DNA of 64,000 nt from Chitinophaga sp. GbtcB8 (GTDB lineage: Bacteria; Bacteroidota; Bacteroidia; Chitinophagales; Chitinophagaceae). Of this stretch, positions 38,101 to 46,105 are shown piece by piece. Below the pieces are notes generated by a model. The model ran no database searches. It saw only the letters and a list, made by a program, of their open reading frames with translations, and was not told the DNA's origin. The position numbers and the translations under genes are program-made. Location of the stretch: assembly GCF_019091455.1 (NCBI RefSeq), contig NZ_JAGXJN010000001.1:652026-716025 (forward strand), given 5' to 3'. Every line of letters starts with the position of its first letter. The first letter of the stretch is position 1.

Positions 38101-38692
38101 GCACATTACCTGCTTCATTTAACCGCAGCTGTTGTTTCAGGTAACCTGCATAACTTACCTGCAGGGTTATGGGGCGGGTGATGCCGTTAATTACAAACCG
38201 GCCCTGTTCATTGGTGGTAGCGCCTTTGGGCGTACCGTCCACCAATACGGTGGCCCCGGCTAATGGTGTACCATTTATATCTGTAACCTGCCCGTTGAGG
38301 AATGTCAATAATGAATCGCGTAGTGTGCCGGTAGTGGAGGGCACGGCCGGTGGAGCCTTTTTTATTATAACCGTGTTACCATTAAACACCCAGATCAATC
38401 CCTTTCCCTTCAGTAATTGTTGCAACACATTTTCAACAGAAGCTTCCTTTACATGCAGCGTTACTTTTTCATTGTTGTTAACCAGGTCGGCGGAATAAAA
38501 GAAATAATAACCGGTTTGCCTGTTCATGGCTTTTAATACTTCCCGCAGCGGCCATTGGTCTGCAGAGAGGGTTACCTTATCTGTATGCTGAAAAAGAATT
38601 GTGTTACCCGCAAACGCAGCTGGGGCAGTGCTTGCAAGGCACACCCATAGCAACAGTAGCATTAAATTAAAACGCAGGGCTGCAAACCACAT
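35198..38692 (-). CDS. SusC/RagA TonB-dependent transporter with STN domain
   Basis: A 1164-residue outer-membrane transporter. Signal peptide at about 1-28. An STN domain is at about 38-95 (WPLREVLKAMNRQTGYYFFY, EASVENVLQQLLKGKGL), then a carboxypeptidase-like repeat (LNGQVTDINGTPLAGATVLV, about 130-205), then the plug (VVVDNFPYEGDINDINPND, VENITILKDAAAASIWGAKA). The 22-strand barrel follows, ending in AFGIKADF. STN domains usually talk to an anti-sigma factor, but no FecR/sigma pair is adjacent. Forms an operon with the SusD gene. Confidence 0.95.
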   Translation of the reverse strand: MWFAALRFNLMLLLLWVCLASTAPAAFAGNTILFQHTDKVTLSADQWPLREVLKAMNRQTGYYFFYSADLVNNNEKVTLHVKEASVENVLQQLLKGKGLIWVFNGNTVIIKKAPPAVPSTTGTLRDSLLTFLNGQVTDINGTPLAGATVLVDGTPKGATTNEQGRFVINGITRPITLQVSYAGYLKQQLRLNEAGNVQVRLQKEILDITSVSVVATGYQTIPRERATGSFVKLDNELLNRKVSTGILDRLDGVASGVLFDKRDAASTRIQIRGLYTLTSAIAQPLVVVDNFPYEGDINDINPNDVENITILKDAAAASIWGAKAGNGVIVVTTKKGRYDQAPRISFNSNVTVINKPELFRLPQMPASDLIDLEEFLFSKGFYNGVINDRRYPPVTPVVGLLVKERNGQLSAAETQAAIDKLRGIDVRNDFLKYIYRQGVNQQYAANVSGGSKKVKYFFSTGYDKNSTNLVGNTYQRVTLRTDNTWQATRKLQVQAGIQYTQHDDTNNSTGPYNSNAYKLGTRALPPYSRLADDNGYPLTLDTRYAGTYTDTAGHGLLLDWKYRPLQELALNDNTSRSQVLIANLGLQYNFSNTISAEVKYQYQRADRNSRAYYSTQTFFTRDLINRYSQIHGDSVTYIVPNAPITDRSTSLQQGHMLRGQLNFNHTWAGKHQVAAIAGAELRQLHTAGNSYRDYGNTVVDLLRYYPLSTGRTATIPSNTEIDDRLDRFTSVYANAAYTYGNRYTFSASARKDASNLFGVRANRKGVPLWSAGAAWKISNEKFYRAGWLPYLNLRLTYGSGGNVNNAIAALATIYKNDASFQFTNLPFATIINVANPELRWEKVNTLNAGLDFTFKNNRISGSIEYYRKQSVDVIGLEALDPTTGLGAALTNSADIKGRGVEVQLYGKAINTGSFQWQSSLLFNYVHYTVSRYLLPPLTNGFVNDGETIIPLPGYNPYLLVSYKWAGLDPATGDPRGYLNKSISTDYAALIKNPLTEQVIHGPALPTYFGNVLNTFSWKNISLSANITYRLGYYFRRNTIAYNTLFASGAGHSDYRQRWQQPGDERYTNVPSLVYPNPAYRDQFYTNSSITVEKGDHVRWEDVRLSYTLKRGVNNRSFFRQLQFYTYITNLNILIWKANKAGLDPDFPSGLRAPRAFAFGIKADF

Positions 38693-38953
38693 ATGGTTAT
38701 TCTTTATTGCCAGAGTTATTTGAACAGGATGATTATTTTCACCAATATAACTTACATGTATAAACGAATATTGCTATGAATATTTCAGGTGTAATCCGGG
38801 TTGATGGGTCAAAAGGGTTACAACGGTTTTCATAGTCATTGACAAAATTTAAACCTTTTTTTGGTTAATCCAATGTTAACACCAAACTATTGTGTGAAAT
38901 TGGCAGATCCGGTGTTTTCTCTTATTTTCGTTTTCCATCAACCATATCCATCC

Positions 38954-40495
38954 ATGATTGTTAAAACCTTTGGCAGCGCGGTGCAGGGCGTAACTGCTAT
39001 TACCATTACCCTGGAAGTGAATGTTTTTCCCAAAGGCACCAAATTTTTTATTGTAGGCTTACCCGATAATGCAGTAAAGGAAAGTGAAAAACGTATTGAA
39101 TCTACCATCATCAGCCTGGGATACCGTTTTCCACGGTTCCGCACTGTAGTGAACATGGCGCCGGCAGATATCCGTAAAGCAGGATCGGCCTATGACCTGC
39201 CTATTACACTGGGTATTATTGCGGCTTCCGGACAGGTGCCGGGTGAAGCATTATCTCAATACATTATTATGGGTGAGCTATCCCTGGACGGCACCATACA
39301 ACCTATTAAAGGCGCCCTGCCCATGGCCATACAGGCCAGGAAAGAAGGGTTTAAAGGTATGCTGCTGCCTTCACAAAATGCCCGGGAAGCAGCTATGGTG
39401 AGTGAGCTGGAAGTGTATGGCGTATCACACATACGCGAAGTGATACAGTTCCTGCATGCGCCGCAATCACTGTTGCCCATACACGTAGATGCGCGGCAGG
39501 AGTTTATTACTGCGCAGCAACATTTTGATGTAGACTTTAGTGATGTAAAAGGGCAATACGGCGTAAAACGTGCGCTGGAAATAGCGGCTGCCGGCGGTCA
39601 TAATGTACTGATGATAGGCCCGCCAGGTGCGGGAAAAACCATGCTGGCCAAAAGGTTGTCGTCCATTTTACCACCTTTAAGCCTGCACGAAGCGCTGGAA
39701 ACTACCAAGATCCATTCGGTAGCGGGCAAGCTGCCGGCGCATGCATCACTGATAGCACGCCGGCCTTTCCGTTCTCCGCATCATACCATTAGCGATGCTG
39801 CTCTGGTAGGCGGCGGCAGCATACCACAGCCGGGCGAAATATCCCTGGCACATAACGGCGGACTTTTTTTAGATGGGCTGCCGGAATTTAAACGTACCGT
39901 GCTGGAGGTAATGCGGCAACCGGTAGAAGAAAGACAGGTAACTATTTCCCGTACTAAAACCACGGTTGATTTCCCGGCCAGCTTTATGCTGGTTGCGGCT
40001 ATGAATCCCTGCCCCTGCGGGTATTACAATCACCCGGAAAAGAACTGTACCTGTGCTCCCGGCATTGTGCAAAAATATCTGAACCGTGTATCCGGGCCTT
40101 TGCTGGACAGGATTGATATGCATGTAGAGGTTACACCGGTTTCCTTTACAGCGCTTAACTCCACGGAAATTGCAGAACCCAGCGAGTGTATAAGACAGCG
40201 GGTAGTGCAGGCGCGTGAGGTACAAACCGAACGTTTTAAACAACACAATGGCATATACTGTAATGCGCAGATCAGCAGCAGCCTGCAAAAACAGTTATGT
40301 TACCTGGAATACGAAAGCGCTAACCTGCTGAAGAATGCTATGAATAAACTGAAGCTATCGGCCCGGGCGTATGACCGCATATTAAAAGTAAGCAGGACCA
40401 TTGCGGACCTGGAAGGGTTTGAGATGATACAGACCGCGCATATAGCGGAGGCTATACGGTTCAGGAGCTTGGACAGGGAGAGCTGGGGAGCGTGA
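38954..40495 (+). CDS. YifB/ComM-family Mg-chelatase-like AAA+ ATPase
   Basis: A protein of about 513 residues. The N-terminal Lon-like domain (VKTFGSAVQGVTAITITLEV, AGSAYDLPITLGIIAA) precedes the AAA+ domain with Walker A GPPGAGKTMLAKRL, then RSPHHTISDAALVGGG, LAHNGGLFLDGLPEFKR and zinc-like NPCPCGYY. ComM helps branch migration during natural transformation in Proteobacteria; YifB in other groups is less understood. ATG 38954 is the family start; the frame is open from 38861. Divergent from SusC. Confidence 0.93.
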   Translation: MIVKTFGSAVQGVTAITITLEVNVFPKGTKFFIVGLPDNAVKESEKRIESTIISLGYRFPRFRTVVNMAPADIRKAGSAYDLPITLGIIAASGQVPGEALSQYIIMGELSLDGTIQPIKGALPMAIQARKEGFKGMLLPSQNAREAAMVSELEVYGVSHIREVIQFLHAPQSLLPIHVDARQEFITAQQHFDVDFSDVKGQYGVKRALEIAAAGGHNVLMIGPPGAGKTMLAKRLSSILPPLSLHEALETTKIHSVAGKLPAHASLIARRPFRSPHHTISDAALVGGGSIPQPGEISLAHNGGLFLDGLPEFKRTVLEVMRQPVEERQVTISRTKTTVDFPASFMLVAAMNPCPCGYYNHPEKNCTCAPGIVQKYLNRVSGPLLDRIDMHVEVTPVSFTALNSTEIAEPSECIRQRVVQAREVQTERFKQHNGIYCNAQISSSLQKQLCYLEYESANLLKNAMNKLKLSARAYDRILKVSRTIADLEGFEMIQTAHIAEAIRFRSLDRESWGA

Positions 40496-40521
40496 GTTAA
40501 TTACGGAATTACGAATGGAAT

Positions 40522-40658
40522 GCAGCGGATGCTGGGTGTTGTTTGAGGGAATGCAGTGGATGTTAGAAGGCTTGGGGATGGTGCGGTTGCGAGGTAGTAG
40601 CGGATGGTGGATGTTGTTGAGGGAATACAGCGGATGTCAGAAGGCTTGGGGATGGTGC
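40522..40658. repeat. Two tandem copies of a ~74-bp repeat
   Basis: Copies at about 40523-40584 and 40598-40658 share AGCGGATG, GTTGTTTGAGGGAAT (one T fewer in copy 2), and GAAGGCTTGGGGATGGTGC, with a 74-75-bp period. It lies between yifB and the aquaporin gene, and no coding frame fits. Confidence 0.75.
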
Positions 40659-40774
40659 AAATGGTGCCTGGCTTTTGAATGGTACAGTTGTGAAGGTTTA
40701 TAATAAAATTGTAATTGTTGTGATTGCTATCGGATAAATGTCTTACTTTGTTTATACTCAAAATCTCCCCCTTT

Positions 40775-41488
40775 ATGAAAAAATACCTTGCTGAATTCAT
40801 CGGAACATTTTCTTTAGTATTATTTGGTTGCGGAGCTGCAGTTGTGGCGGGTAAAACCATACCCATAACTATTGCCGACGCACCAATAGGTATTGGCCTG
40901 CTGGGCATATCGCTTGCCTTTGGCCTTACCGTGGTTGTTATGGCTTATGCCATTGGCCCCATATCAGGTTGTCATATAAATCCAGCTATTTCCATTGCTA
41001 TGCTGGTGGCTAAAAAATTAAGCCTGGCAGATACCATTGGTTATATCATTGCGCAAATGGCCGGGGCAACTGTGGCAGCATGTGCGTTACTGGCCATTCA
41101 AAAAGATGCACCAGGATTCAGCATGGGTGAATGGGCATTAGGCTCCAATGGCTGGGGACCGGGTTATTTAGGCAACTATTCAACAACAGCTGCATTTATT
41201 GTGGAGGTGCTGCTTACATTCATATTCCTGTTTGTAATTTTTGCTACTACTTCCAGGCTGGGTAATCCTAATATGGCCGGTTTGGCAATAGGACTTACGT
41301 TAGTATTAATACACCTGGTAGCTATACCTATAACCGGAACTTCTGTAAACCCGGCCCGCAGCTTTGGCCCTGCTGTACTTGCAGGCGGTAAAGCGCTTCA
41401 ACAGCTGTGGTTATTTATAGTAGCTCCCATAGCCGGTGGTATCCTTGCTGCTATTACCTGGCGGGCAATCTTTGAGCCGAAGGAGTAA
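40775..41488 (+). CDS. aqpZ: Aquaporin (MIP family), AqpZ-like
   Basis: A six-helix water channel of about 237 residues. The two half-helix motifs are SGCHINPAIS and GTSVNPARSFGPA. His is present after the first NPA-type filter region (no bulky glycerol-type insert), and the conserved C-terminal ARSFGPAVLAGG supports a water rather than glycerol channel. ATG 40775 (MKKYLAEFIGTFSLVLF) is the family start. Confidence 0.93.
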   Translation: MKKYLAEFIGTFSLVLFGCGAAVVAGKTIPITIADAPIGIGLLGISLAFGLTVVVMAYAIGPISGCHINPAISIAMLVAKKLSLADTIGYIIAQMAGATVAACALLAIQKDAPGFSMGEWALGSNGWGPGYLGNYSTTAAFIVEVLLTFIFLFVIFATTSRLGNPNMAGLAIGLTLVLIHLVAIPITGTSVNPARSFGPAVLAGGKALQQLWLFIVAPIAGGILAAITWRAIFEPKE

Positions 41489-41500
41489 CGGCGTCCGGAA

Positions 41501-41839
41501 TTAATTTGTTATATGCGCTCCTGATACTATCTCCAGCGCTTCATTCAACCGGTTTGACCGCAGGTTACGCGATAGCTGTTCCATATGCACCCAGGCATAT
41601 TGCAGCCGCGCTTCATTGCCGGCCAGGCTGATCTCACCTGACCATATACGGTCGTGAAAATGGCTGAAATCCGGTATGGCTGCATCCGGGTTAACCGGCG
41701 TGCCTGCTGCGGAGACCAGCAACATCAGGAGCGTAAAGTATGCCATATGAACCACCTGGCGCATCAGGAAAAACCGCGCCCGCTGGTATTCGCATGCATC
41801 TTCATCCTCATCCCACCACTTCCGTTTTCCGGTACTCAT
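41501..41839 (-). CDS. Small membrane-anchored protein overlapping the EF-G-like gene
   Basis: A 112-residue protein (ATG 41839; GTG 41842 possible). The N-terminus is acidic and charged (KRKWWDEDEDACEYQRARFF), followed by one hydrophobic segment (MAYFTLLMLLVSAAG) and a soluble tail rich in Leu/Arg/His. It overlaps the last 32 bp of the EF-G-like gene on the same strand, typical of translational coupling. No family recognised; it may also be spurious. Confidence 0.5.
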   Translation of the reverse strand: MSTGKRKWWDEDEDACEYQRARFFLMRQVVHMAYFTLLMLLVSAAGTPVNPDAAIPDFSHFHDRIWSGEISLAGNEARLQYAWVHMEQLSRNLRSNRLNEALEIVSGAHITN

Positions 41840-43937
41840 CACTCAGCTTCTTCTGCATTTCTCCCGGTACAGGTGCGTATTCTGCAAACTGGGCTTTCAC
41901 CTTCGCCTTACCCTGGGTTATGTTGCGCAAAGCAGCATACAGCTTATCCAGCTCCGCCTGCGGGGTACGGGCTTTGATCACCTGGCTGCCGTTTAGTGTA
42001 TCCATGCCCGTTATAATGCTGCGGCGGCTTTGCAGCTCGCTCATAATATCGCCGCTCATCGTATCCGGGGCGCTGGTCTCTACATCATACACGGGTTCCA
42101 GCAGCTGGGGTGAGGCCTGGTGAAAGGCATCCCGGAAAGCCATCATACCCGCTATCTTAAAAGAAATATCATTACTATCTACGGGGTGCATTTTACCATC
42201 ATACACACTTACTCTTATGTCGCGCACATAAGAGCCGGTTAGCGGGCCTTCGTTCATTTTTTCCATCACTCCTTTAAGAATGGATGGCAGGAAACGGTTA
42301 TCTATAGCACCGCCTACAATGCAATTATTGAAAACAAGCTTACCGCCCCAGTTAAGCGCTATTTCCTCTGTATCCCTTACCGGGTGCTCTTTGAAGGGCG
42401 GCATCCCTTCATACCAGGGCTCTATTTTCATATACACTTCGCCAAACTGCCCGGCCCCGCCGGATTGTTTCTTATGGCGGTAAGAGGCCTGTGCCGGCTT
42501 CTGGATGGTTTCGCGGTAAGGTATTTTAGCGGGCAGGTAATCTACCTGCATCTTGTAAATATTCTCCAAGCGCCATTTGGTTACGGCCAGGTGCAGCTCG
42601 CCCTGCCCGTGCAGGATCACCTGTTTTAGCTCCCGGTTATATTCTATTTCCAGCGTAGGATCTTCCATGTGTATCTCTGCCAGCACTTCACCCAGCTTTT
42701 CATCATCACTTTTGCTGCGGGCCTCAATGGCGGCGCGTACTTTGGGCGGGGGAAAATGAATAGGATCCACCTGCCCGGTAAAGGAGCGGTCGTTAAGGGT
42801 ATGATTGGTTAATGTGTTCTTCAGCTTCAGGGTGCAGCCAATATCACCGGAGCGCAGGCGCTCCACGGGGTTACGGTTCTTACCGTCTGCAATAAACAAT
42901 TGGTTCAGCCGCTCGCTGGTATTGCCCTTTTCATTTACCAGCTCCTGCCCTGCTTTTATTTCGCCGGAAAGCACCTTAAAAAAGGTAAGGCGCCCAATAT
43001 GCGGTTCCAGCAAGGTTTTGAACACGAACAAACAGGCCGGGGCGGCAGGATCGCAGGGAATGGGCTCGCCTGCTTCTGTTATTTCCGGGGGCATTTCAGT
43101 GGCGGAAGGCGCTACATTATCAATGAACCCCATTAAACGGCCGCTGCCCATATTCCTTTCGGCTGATAAACAAAACACCGGGAATACCTGGTGTTTAAGC
43201 ATGCCTATTTTCAGGCCTTCGCGCATCTCATCCTCATCCAGGCTGCCTTTTTCAAAGTAGTGTTCCATCAAGGTATCATCGTTTTCCGCAGCTTTTTCCA
43301 CCAGCACATTATGCAGCTGTTCTGCCCGTTCTTTTTCACTGTCGGGGATAGGCAGCTTTTCTGGTTTGCCACCGTTGGCCGGAAAGCGGTACAGCGTCAT
43401 TTTCAGCAGATCGATCACGCTATTAAAACCAATACCCTGATTAACAGGGTATTGCATAATAGTTACAGCCGGGCCCAGGGTACGGCGGGCATCGTCTACC
43501 ACTTTGTTGAAATTGGCTTCCTCGTTATCCAGGTGGTTTACAGCCAGTATGGTGGGTTTACGGTATTTATCTACATAATCCCAGATCAGCTCTGTACCTA
43601 CTTCCACGCCATACTGTGCATGCAGCAGCAACAGCGCGGTATCACATACACGAATGGAGGCAATTACCTCACCTATGAAATCTTCCAGCCCGGGTGTGTC
43701 TATAATATTGATCTTATAATCACGCCATTCGGTGTGCAGGCAGGTGGCGTATACGGAGCTGCCCCTTTCATATTCTATTTCGTGGTAATCGGATACTGTA
43801 TTGGCTTCTTCTACTGTTCCACGCTTGTGGGTAATGCCGGCTTCAAATAACATGGTCTCGCTGAGGGTCGTTTTTCCGCTTTTGGCGGCGCCTAACAGTA
43901 CGATGTTCTTAATGTGTTTCTCATCATACGTTTTCAT
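41808..43937 (-). CDS. EF-G-like translational GTPase (FusA2 type)
   Basis: A 709-residue EF-G paralogue. P-loop GAAKSGKTTLSETM. Switch II reads IDTPGLEDFIGEV, so the catalytic His after PG (PGH in EF-G) is Leu. The guanine motif is NHLD instead of NKxD. Domain II, domain IV (GGAGQFGEVYMKI, FKIAGMMAFRDAF) and domain V are complete. FusA2/EF-G-2-type proteins are known in several phyla, lack full translocase roles and have uncertain function. No other translation gene is adjacent. Confidence 0.85.
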   Translation of the reverse strand: MKTYDEKHIKNIVLLGAAKSGKTTLSETMLFEAGITHKRGTVEEANTVSDYHEIEYERGSSVYATCLHTEWRDYKINIIDTPGLEDFIGEVIASIRVCDTALLLLHAQYGVEVGTELIWDYVDKYRKPTILAVNHLDNEEANFNKVVDDARRTLGPAVTIMQYPVNQGIGFNSVIDLLKMTLYRFPANGGKPEKLPIPDSEKERAEQLHNVLVEKAAENDDTLMEHYFEKGSLDEDEMREGLKIGMLKHQVFPVFCLSAERNMGSGRLMGFIDNVAPSATEMPPEITEAGEPIPCDPAAPACLFVFKTLLEPHIGRLTFFKVLSGEIKAGQELVNEKGNTSERLNQLFIADGKNRNPVERLRSGDIGCTLKLKNTLTNHTLNDRSFTGQVDPIHFPPPKVRAAIEARSKSDDEKLGEVLAEIHMEDPTLEIEYNRELKQVILHGQGELHLAVTKWRLENIYKMQVDYLPAKIPYRETIQKPAQASYRHKKQSGGAGQFGEVYMKIEPWYEGMPPFKEHPVRDTEEIALNWGGKLVFNNCIVGGAIDNRFLPSILKGVMEKMNEGPLTGSYVRDIRVSVYDGKMHPVDSNDISFKIAGMMAFRDAFHQASPQLLEPVYDVETSAPDTMSGDIMSELQSRRSIITGMDTLNGSQVIKARTPQAELDKLYAALRNITQGKAKVKAQFAEYAPVPGEMQKKLSDEYRKTEVVG

Positions 43938-44086
43938 CCGTTAAGATTTAAAGGTTAAGGTCGGGCGGAACCTTGTGGTTGCATCTGTAGTAAGATGGCA
44001 GGGGCAGATGGAACCTCACGGTTTCATAAGTGGAATGTTACTATTAAGTTACCATTTTTTACGTAAAATTGACACCTCCTGAAAAG

Positions 44087-44098
44087 ATGTTGCAACAT
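44087..44098. promoter_or_regulatory. Perfect 12-bp palindrome upstream of the ABC exporter
   Basis: ATGTTGCAACAT is self-complementary and lies about 20 bp upstream of the TATCTTTG -7 element at 44119-44126. Its half-site TGCAAC/GTTGCA is the same as in the palindrome at 52613-52627, but with no spacer. Confidence 0.4.
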
Positions 44099-44118
44099 GT
44101 AATAATGCTGTTTTATCG

Positions 44119-44126
44119 TATCTTTG
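44119..44126 (+). promoter_or_regulatory. -7 element of the ABC exporter gene
   Basis: TATCTTTG matches TAnnTTTG exactly. No TTG is at the normal 19-bp spacing. The leader to the ATG at 44196 would be about 65 nt. Confidence 0.5.
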
Positions 44127-44195
44127 CACGCTGTACGACCAGAAAAATATATCCGAATCCACTTTGCGCCTTCTAACAATCAATATTGAAACTAC

Positions 44196-45980
44196 ATGAA
44201 GCTATTTTTGCATTACTTAAAAAGCTATAAATGGCTGATAATGCTGGCTTTGCTATTGGCCACCATCAATCAGCTGTTCTCTTTAATGGACCCATATATT
44301 TTTGGGAAGATCATTGACCGTTTTGCCTCTCACCCGCAAAATGAAAAGGTTAACGGGGCCACGGTACCCCGTGGCATGCCGGCCTACCTGAGCGGCGTGA
44401 TGTGGCTGTTACTGGCGGGCATTGGCGTAGCCATGGTATCCCGCATTGCCAAAGCGTTCCAGGATTATTTTGTGAACGTGATCATTCAGAAGTTTGGCGC
44501 CTCTGTGTATACAGATGGATTACGCCATTCCCTGCGCCTGCCCTATCAACAGTTTGAAGATCAGCGCAGTGGCGAAACATTAGCCGTACTGCAAAAAGTG
44601 CGTACGGATTCTGAGAAGTTCATTACCTCTTTCATCAACGTACTGTTCACCTCACTGGTAGGTGTGGTATTTGTAATGATCTACGCTTTTACGGTTCACT
44701 GGTCACTGGTGTTTGTATATTTTGGCGGCTGTATCTTATTGGGTACCCTGATGAATGTACTGAGCCGGAAAATAAAGATCGTTCAGAAAACCATTGTAAA
44801 GGAAACCACTATGCTGGCTGGTTCTACCACAGAATCACTGCGCAACATTGAGCTGGTAAAAAGCCTGGGGCTTACGCAGCAGGAAATACGGCGGCTGAAC
44901 TCCACCACCATTAAAATATTAATGCTGGAGCTAAAGAAAGTACGCACCATCCGCAGCATCAGCTTTGTGCAAGGCACCTTTGTAAACCTGCTGCGGCAAA
45001 GCATCCTGTTCCTGCTGTTGTACCTGCTGTACCCCGGCACTGTAACAGTAGGCCAGTTATTTACACTACAGCTGTATTCCTTTTTCATTTTTGGTCCTTT
45101 GCAGGAGCTGGGTAATATTATACTGGCGTACCGGGAAGCACAGGTATCGCTGCTGAACTTCCAGAGCATACTGGAAACGCCGGTAGAGGTTATGCCCGCA
45201 CAACCTGTTCCTATGACCAAGGTAGATGAGCTGGTATTTGATCGTGTTGGATTTAAACACTTAACAGCTGCCAACAAAGCGCTGGACGATATTAACTTCC
45301 GGGTGAACGTGGGTGAAACCATTGCTTTTGTAGGCCCTTCCGGCTCCGGCAAAACCACGCTGGTAAAACTGCTGGTAGGGTTATATAAACCCATGGAAGG
45401 GAAATTACTGTATAACGGTGTAGATAGTACGAAAATAGATATAGAAGCGTTTCGGCACCAGATAGGTTTTGTAACACAGGATACGCAGCTGTTTTCCGGC
45501 AGTATTAAAGAGAACCTGCTGTTTGTGAACCCGCGTGCTACAGACGAGCAGATCATGGAAGTGCTGCAAAAGGCATCCTGCCAAACCCTGCTGGCCCGTG
45601 CAGATAATGGGATTGATACGGTGATCGGCGAAGGCGGTATTAAAATATCCGGCGGTGAAAAACAACGTTTATCCATTGCGCGCGCCCTGCTGCGCCACCC
45701 GCGCCTGCTGGTATTTGACGAGGCTACCTCTGCCCTGGATTCGCTTACAGAAGAGGAGATCAGCCAAACCGTGCGGCAGGTAACTGCCAGCCGGGAACAT
45801 ATTACAGTAATGATCGCACACCGGCTTTCTACCATTATGCATGCAGACCGTATTTATGTGCTGGAAAAAGGGCATATTATTGAAACTGGCACGCATGCCA
45901 GCCTGCTGTCTGAGAAAGGCTTGTATTACGCTATGTGGCGGCAGCAGATCGGGGAAAGGAAAATGCTGGAAACAGTGTAG
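44196..45980 (+). CDS. ABC exporter, fused permease and ATPase (MsbA-like)
   Basis: A 594-residue half-transporter, probably a homodimer. Six TM segments occupy about residues 1-320. The ATPase has Walker A GPSGSGKTTLVK, Q-loop FVTQDTQLFSG, signature ISGGEKQRLSIARAL, Walker B LLVFDEATSALD and the H-loop IAHRLST. Lipid or drug export is typical of the type; the substrate is unknown. Followed by the TGCA-word repeat and DUF983. Confidence 0.95.
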   Translation: MKLFLHYLKSYKWLIMLALLLATINQLFSLMDPYIFGKIIDRFASHPQNEKVNGATVPRGMPAYLSGVMWLLLAGIGVAMVSRIAKAFQDYFVNVIIQKFGASVYTDGLRHSLRLPYQQFEDQRSGETLAVLQKVRTDSEKFITSFINVLFTSLVGVVFVMIYAFTVHWSLVFVYFGGCILLGTLMNVLSRKIKIVQKTIVKETTMLAGSTTESLRNIELVKSLGLTQQEIRRLNSTTIKILMLELKKVRTIRSISFVQGTFVNLLRQSILFLLLYLLYPGTVTVGQLFTLQLYSFFIFGPLQELGNIILAYREAQVSLLNFQSILETPVEVMPAQPVPMTKVDELVFDRVGFKHLTAANKALDDINFRVNVGETIAFVGPSGSGKTTLVKLLVGLYKPMEGKLLYNGVDSTKIDIEAFRHQIGFVTQDTQLFSGSIKENLLFVNPRATDEQIMEVLQKASCQTLLARADNGIDTVIGEGGIKISGGEKQRLSIARALLRHPRLLVFDEATSALDSLTEEEISQTVRQVTASREHITVMIAHRLSTIMHADRIYVLEKGHIIETGTHASLLSEKGLYYAMWRQQIGERKMLETV

Positions 45981-46086
45981 ATGTGCGGATGTGCAAATAT
46001 GCAGATGTGCAAATGGATTGACAATGTATTAATGTGCTGGTAATTGCTATTGTCTGCACATTTGCATATCTGCATATCTGCACATT
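45981..46086. repeat. Simple-word inverted repeat, TGCA-AT word, copy 2
   Basis: Left arm about 45981-46016 (iterated ATGTGCAAATATGCAGATGTGC words); right arm about 46054-46086 is the imperfect complement. The loop is about 38 nt. It ends against the DUF983 -7 element TAACTTTG (46094-46101). Confidence 0.75.
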
Positions 46087-46105
46087 AAAATATTAACTTT
46101 GCGGA

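Noticed and set aside
40501..40908. 135-codon minus-strand ORF over the tandem repeat and aqpZ start
   Set aside because: It reads through the 74-bp repeats and the aquaporin 5' end in an antisense frame; composition is low complexity.
44783..45835. 350-codon antisense ORF opposite the ABC exporter
   Set aside because: Shadow of a strongly coding plus-strand gene with all ABC motifs.
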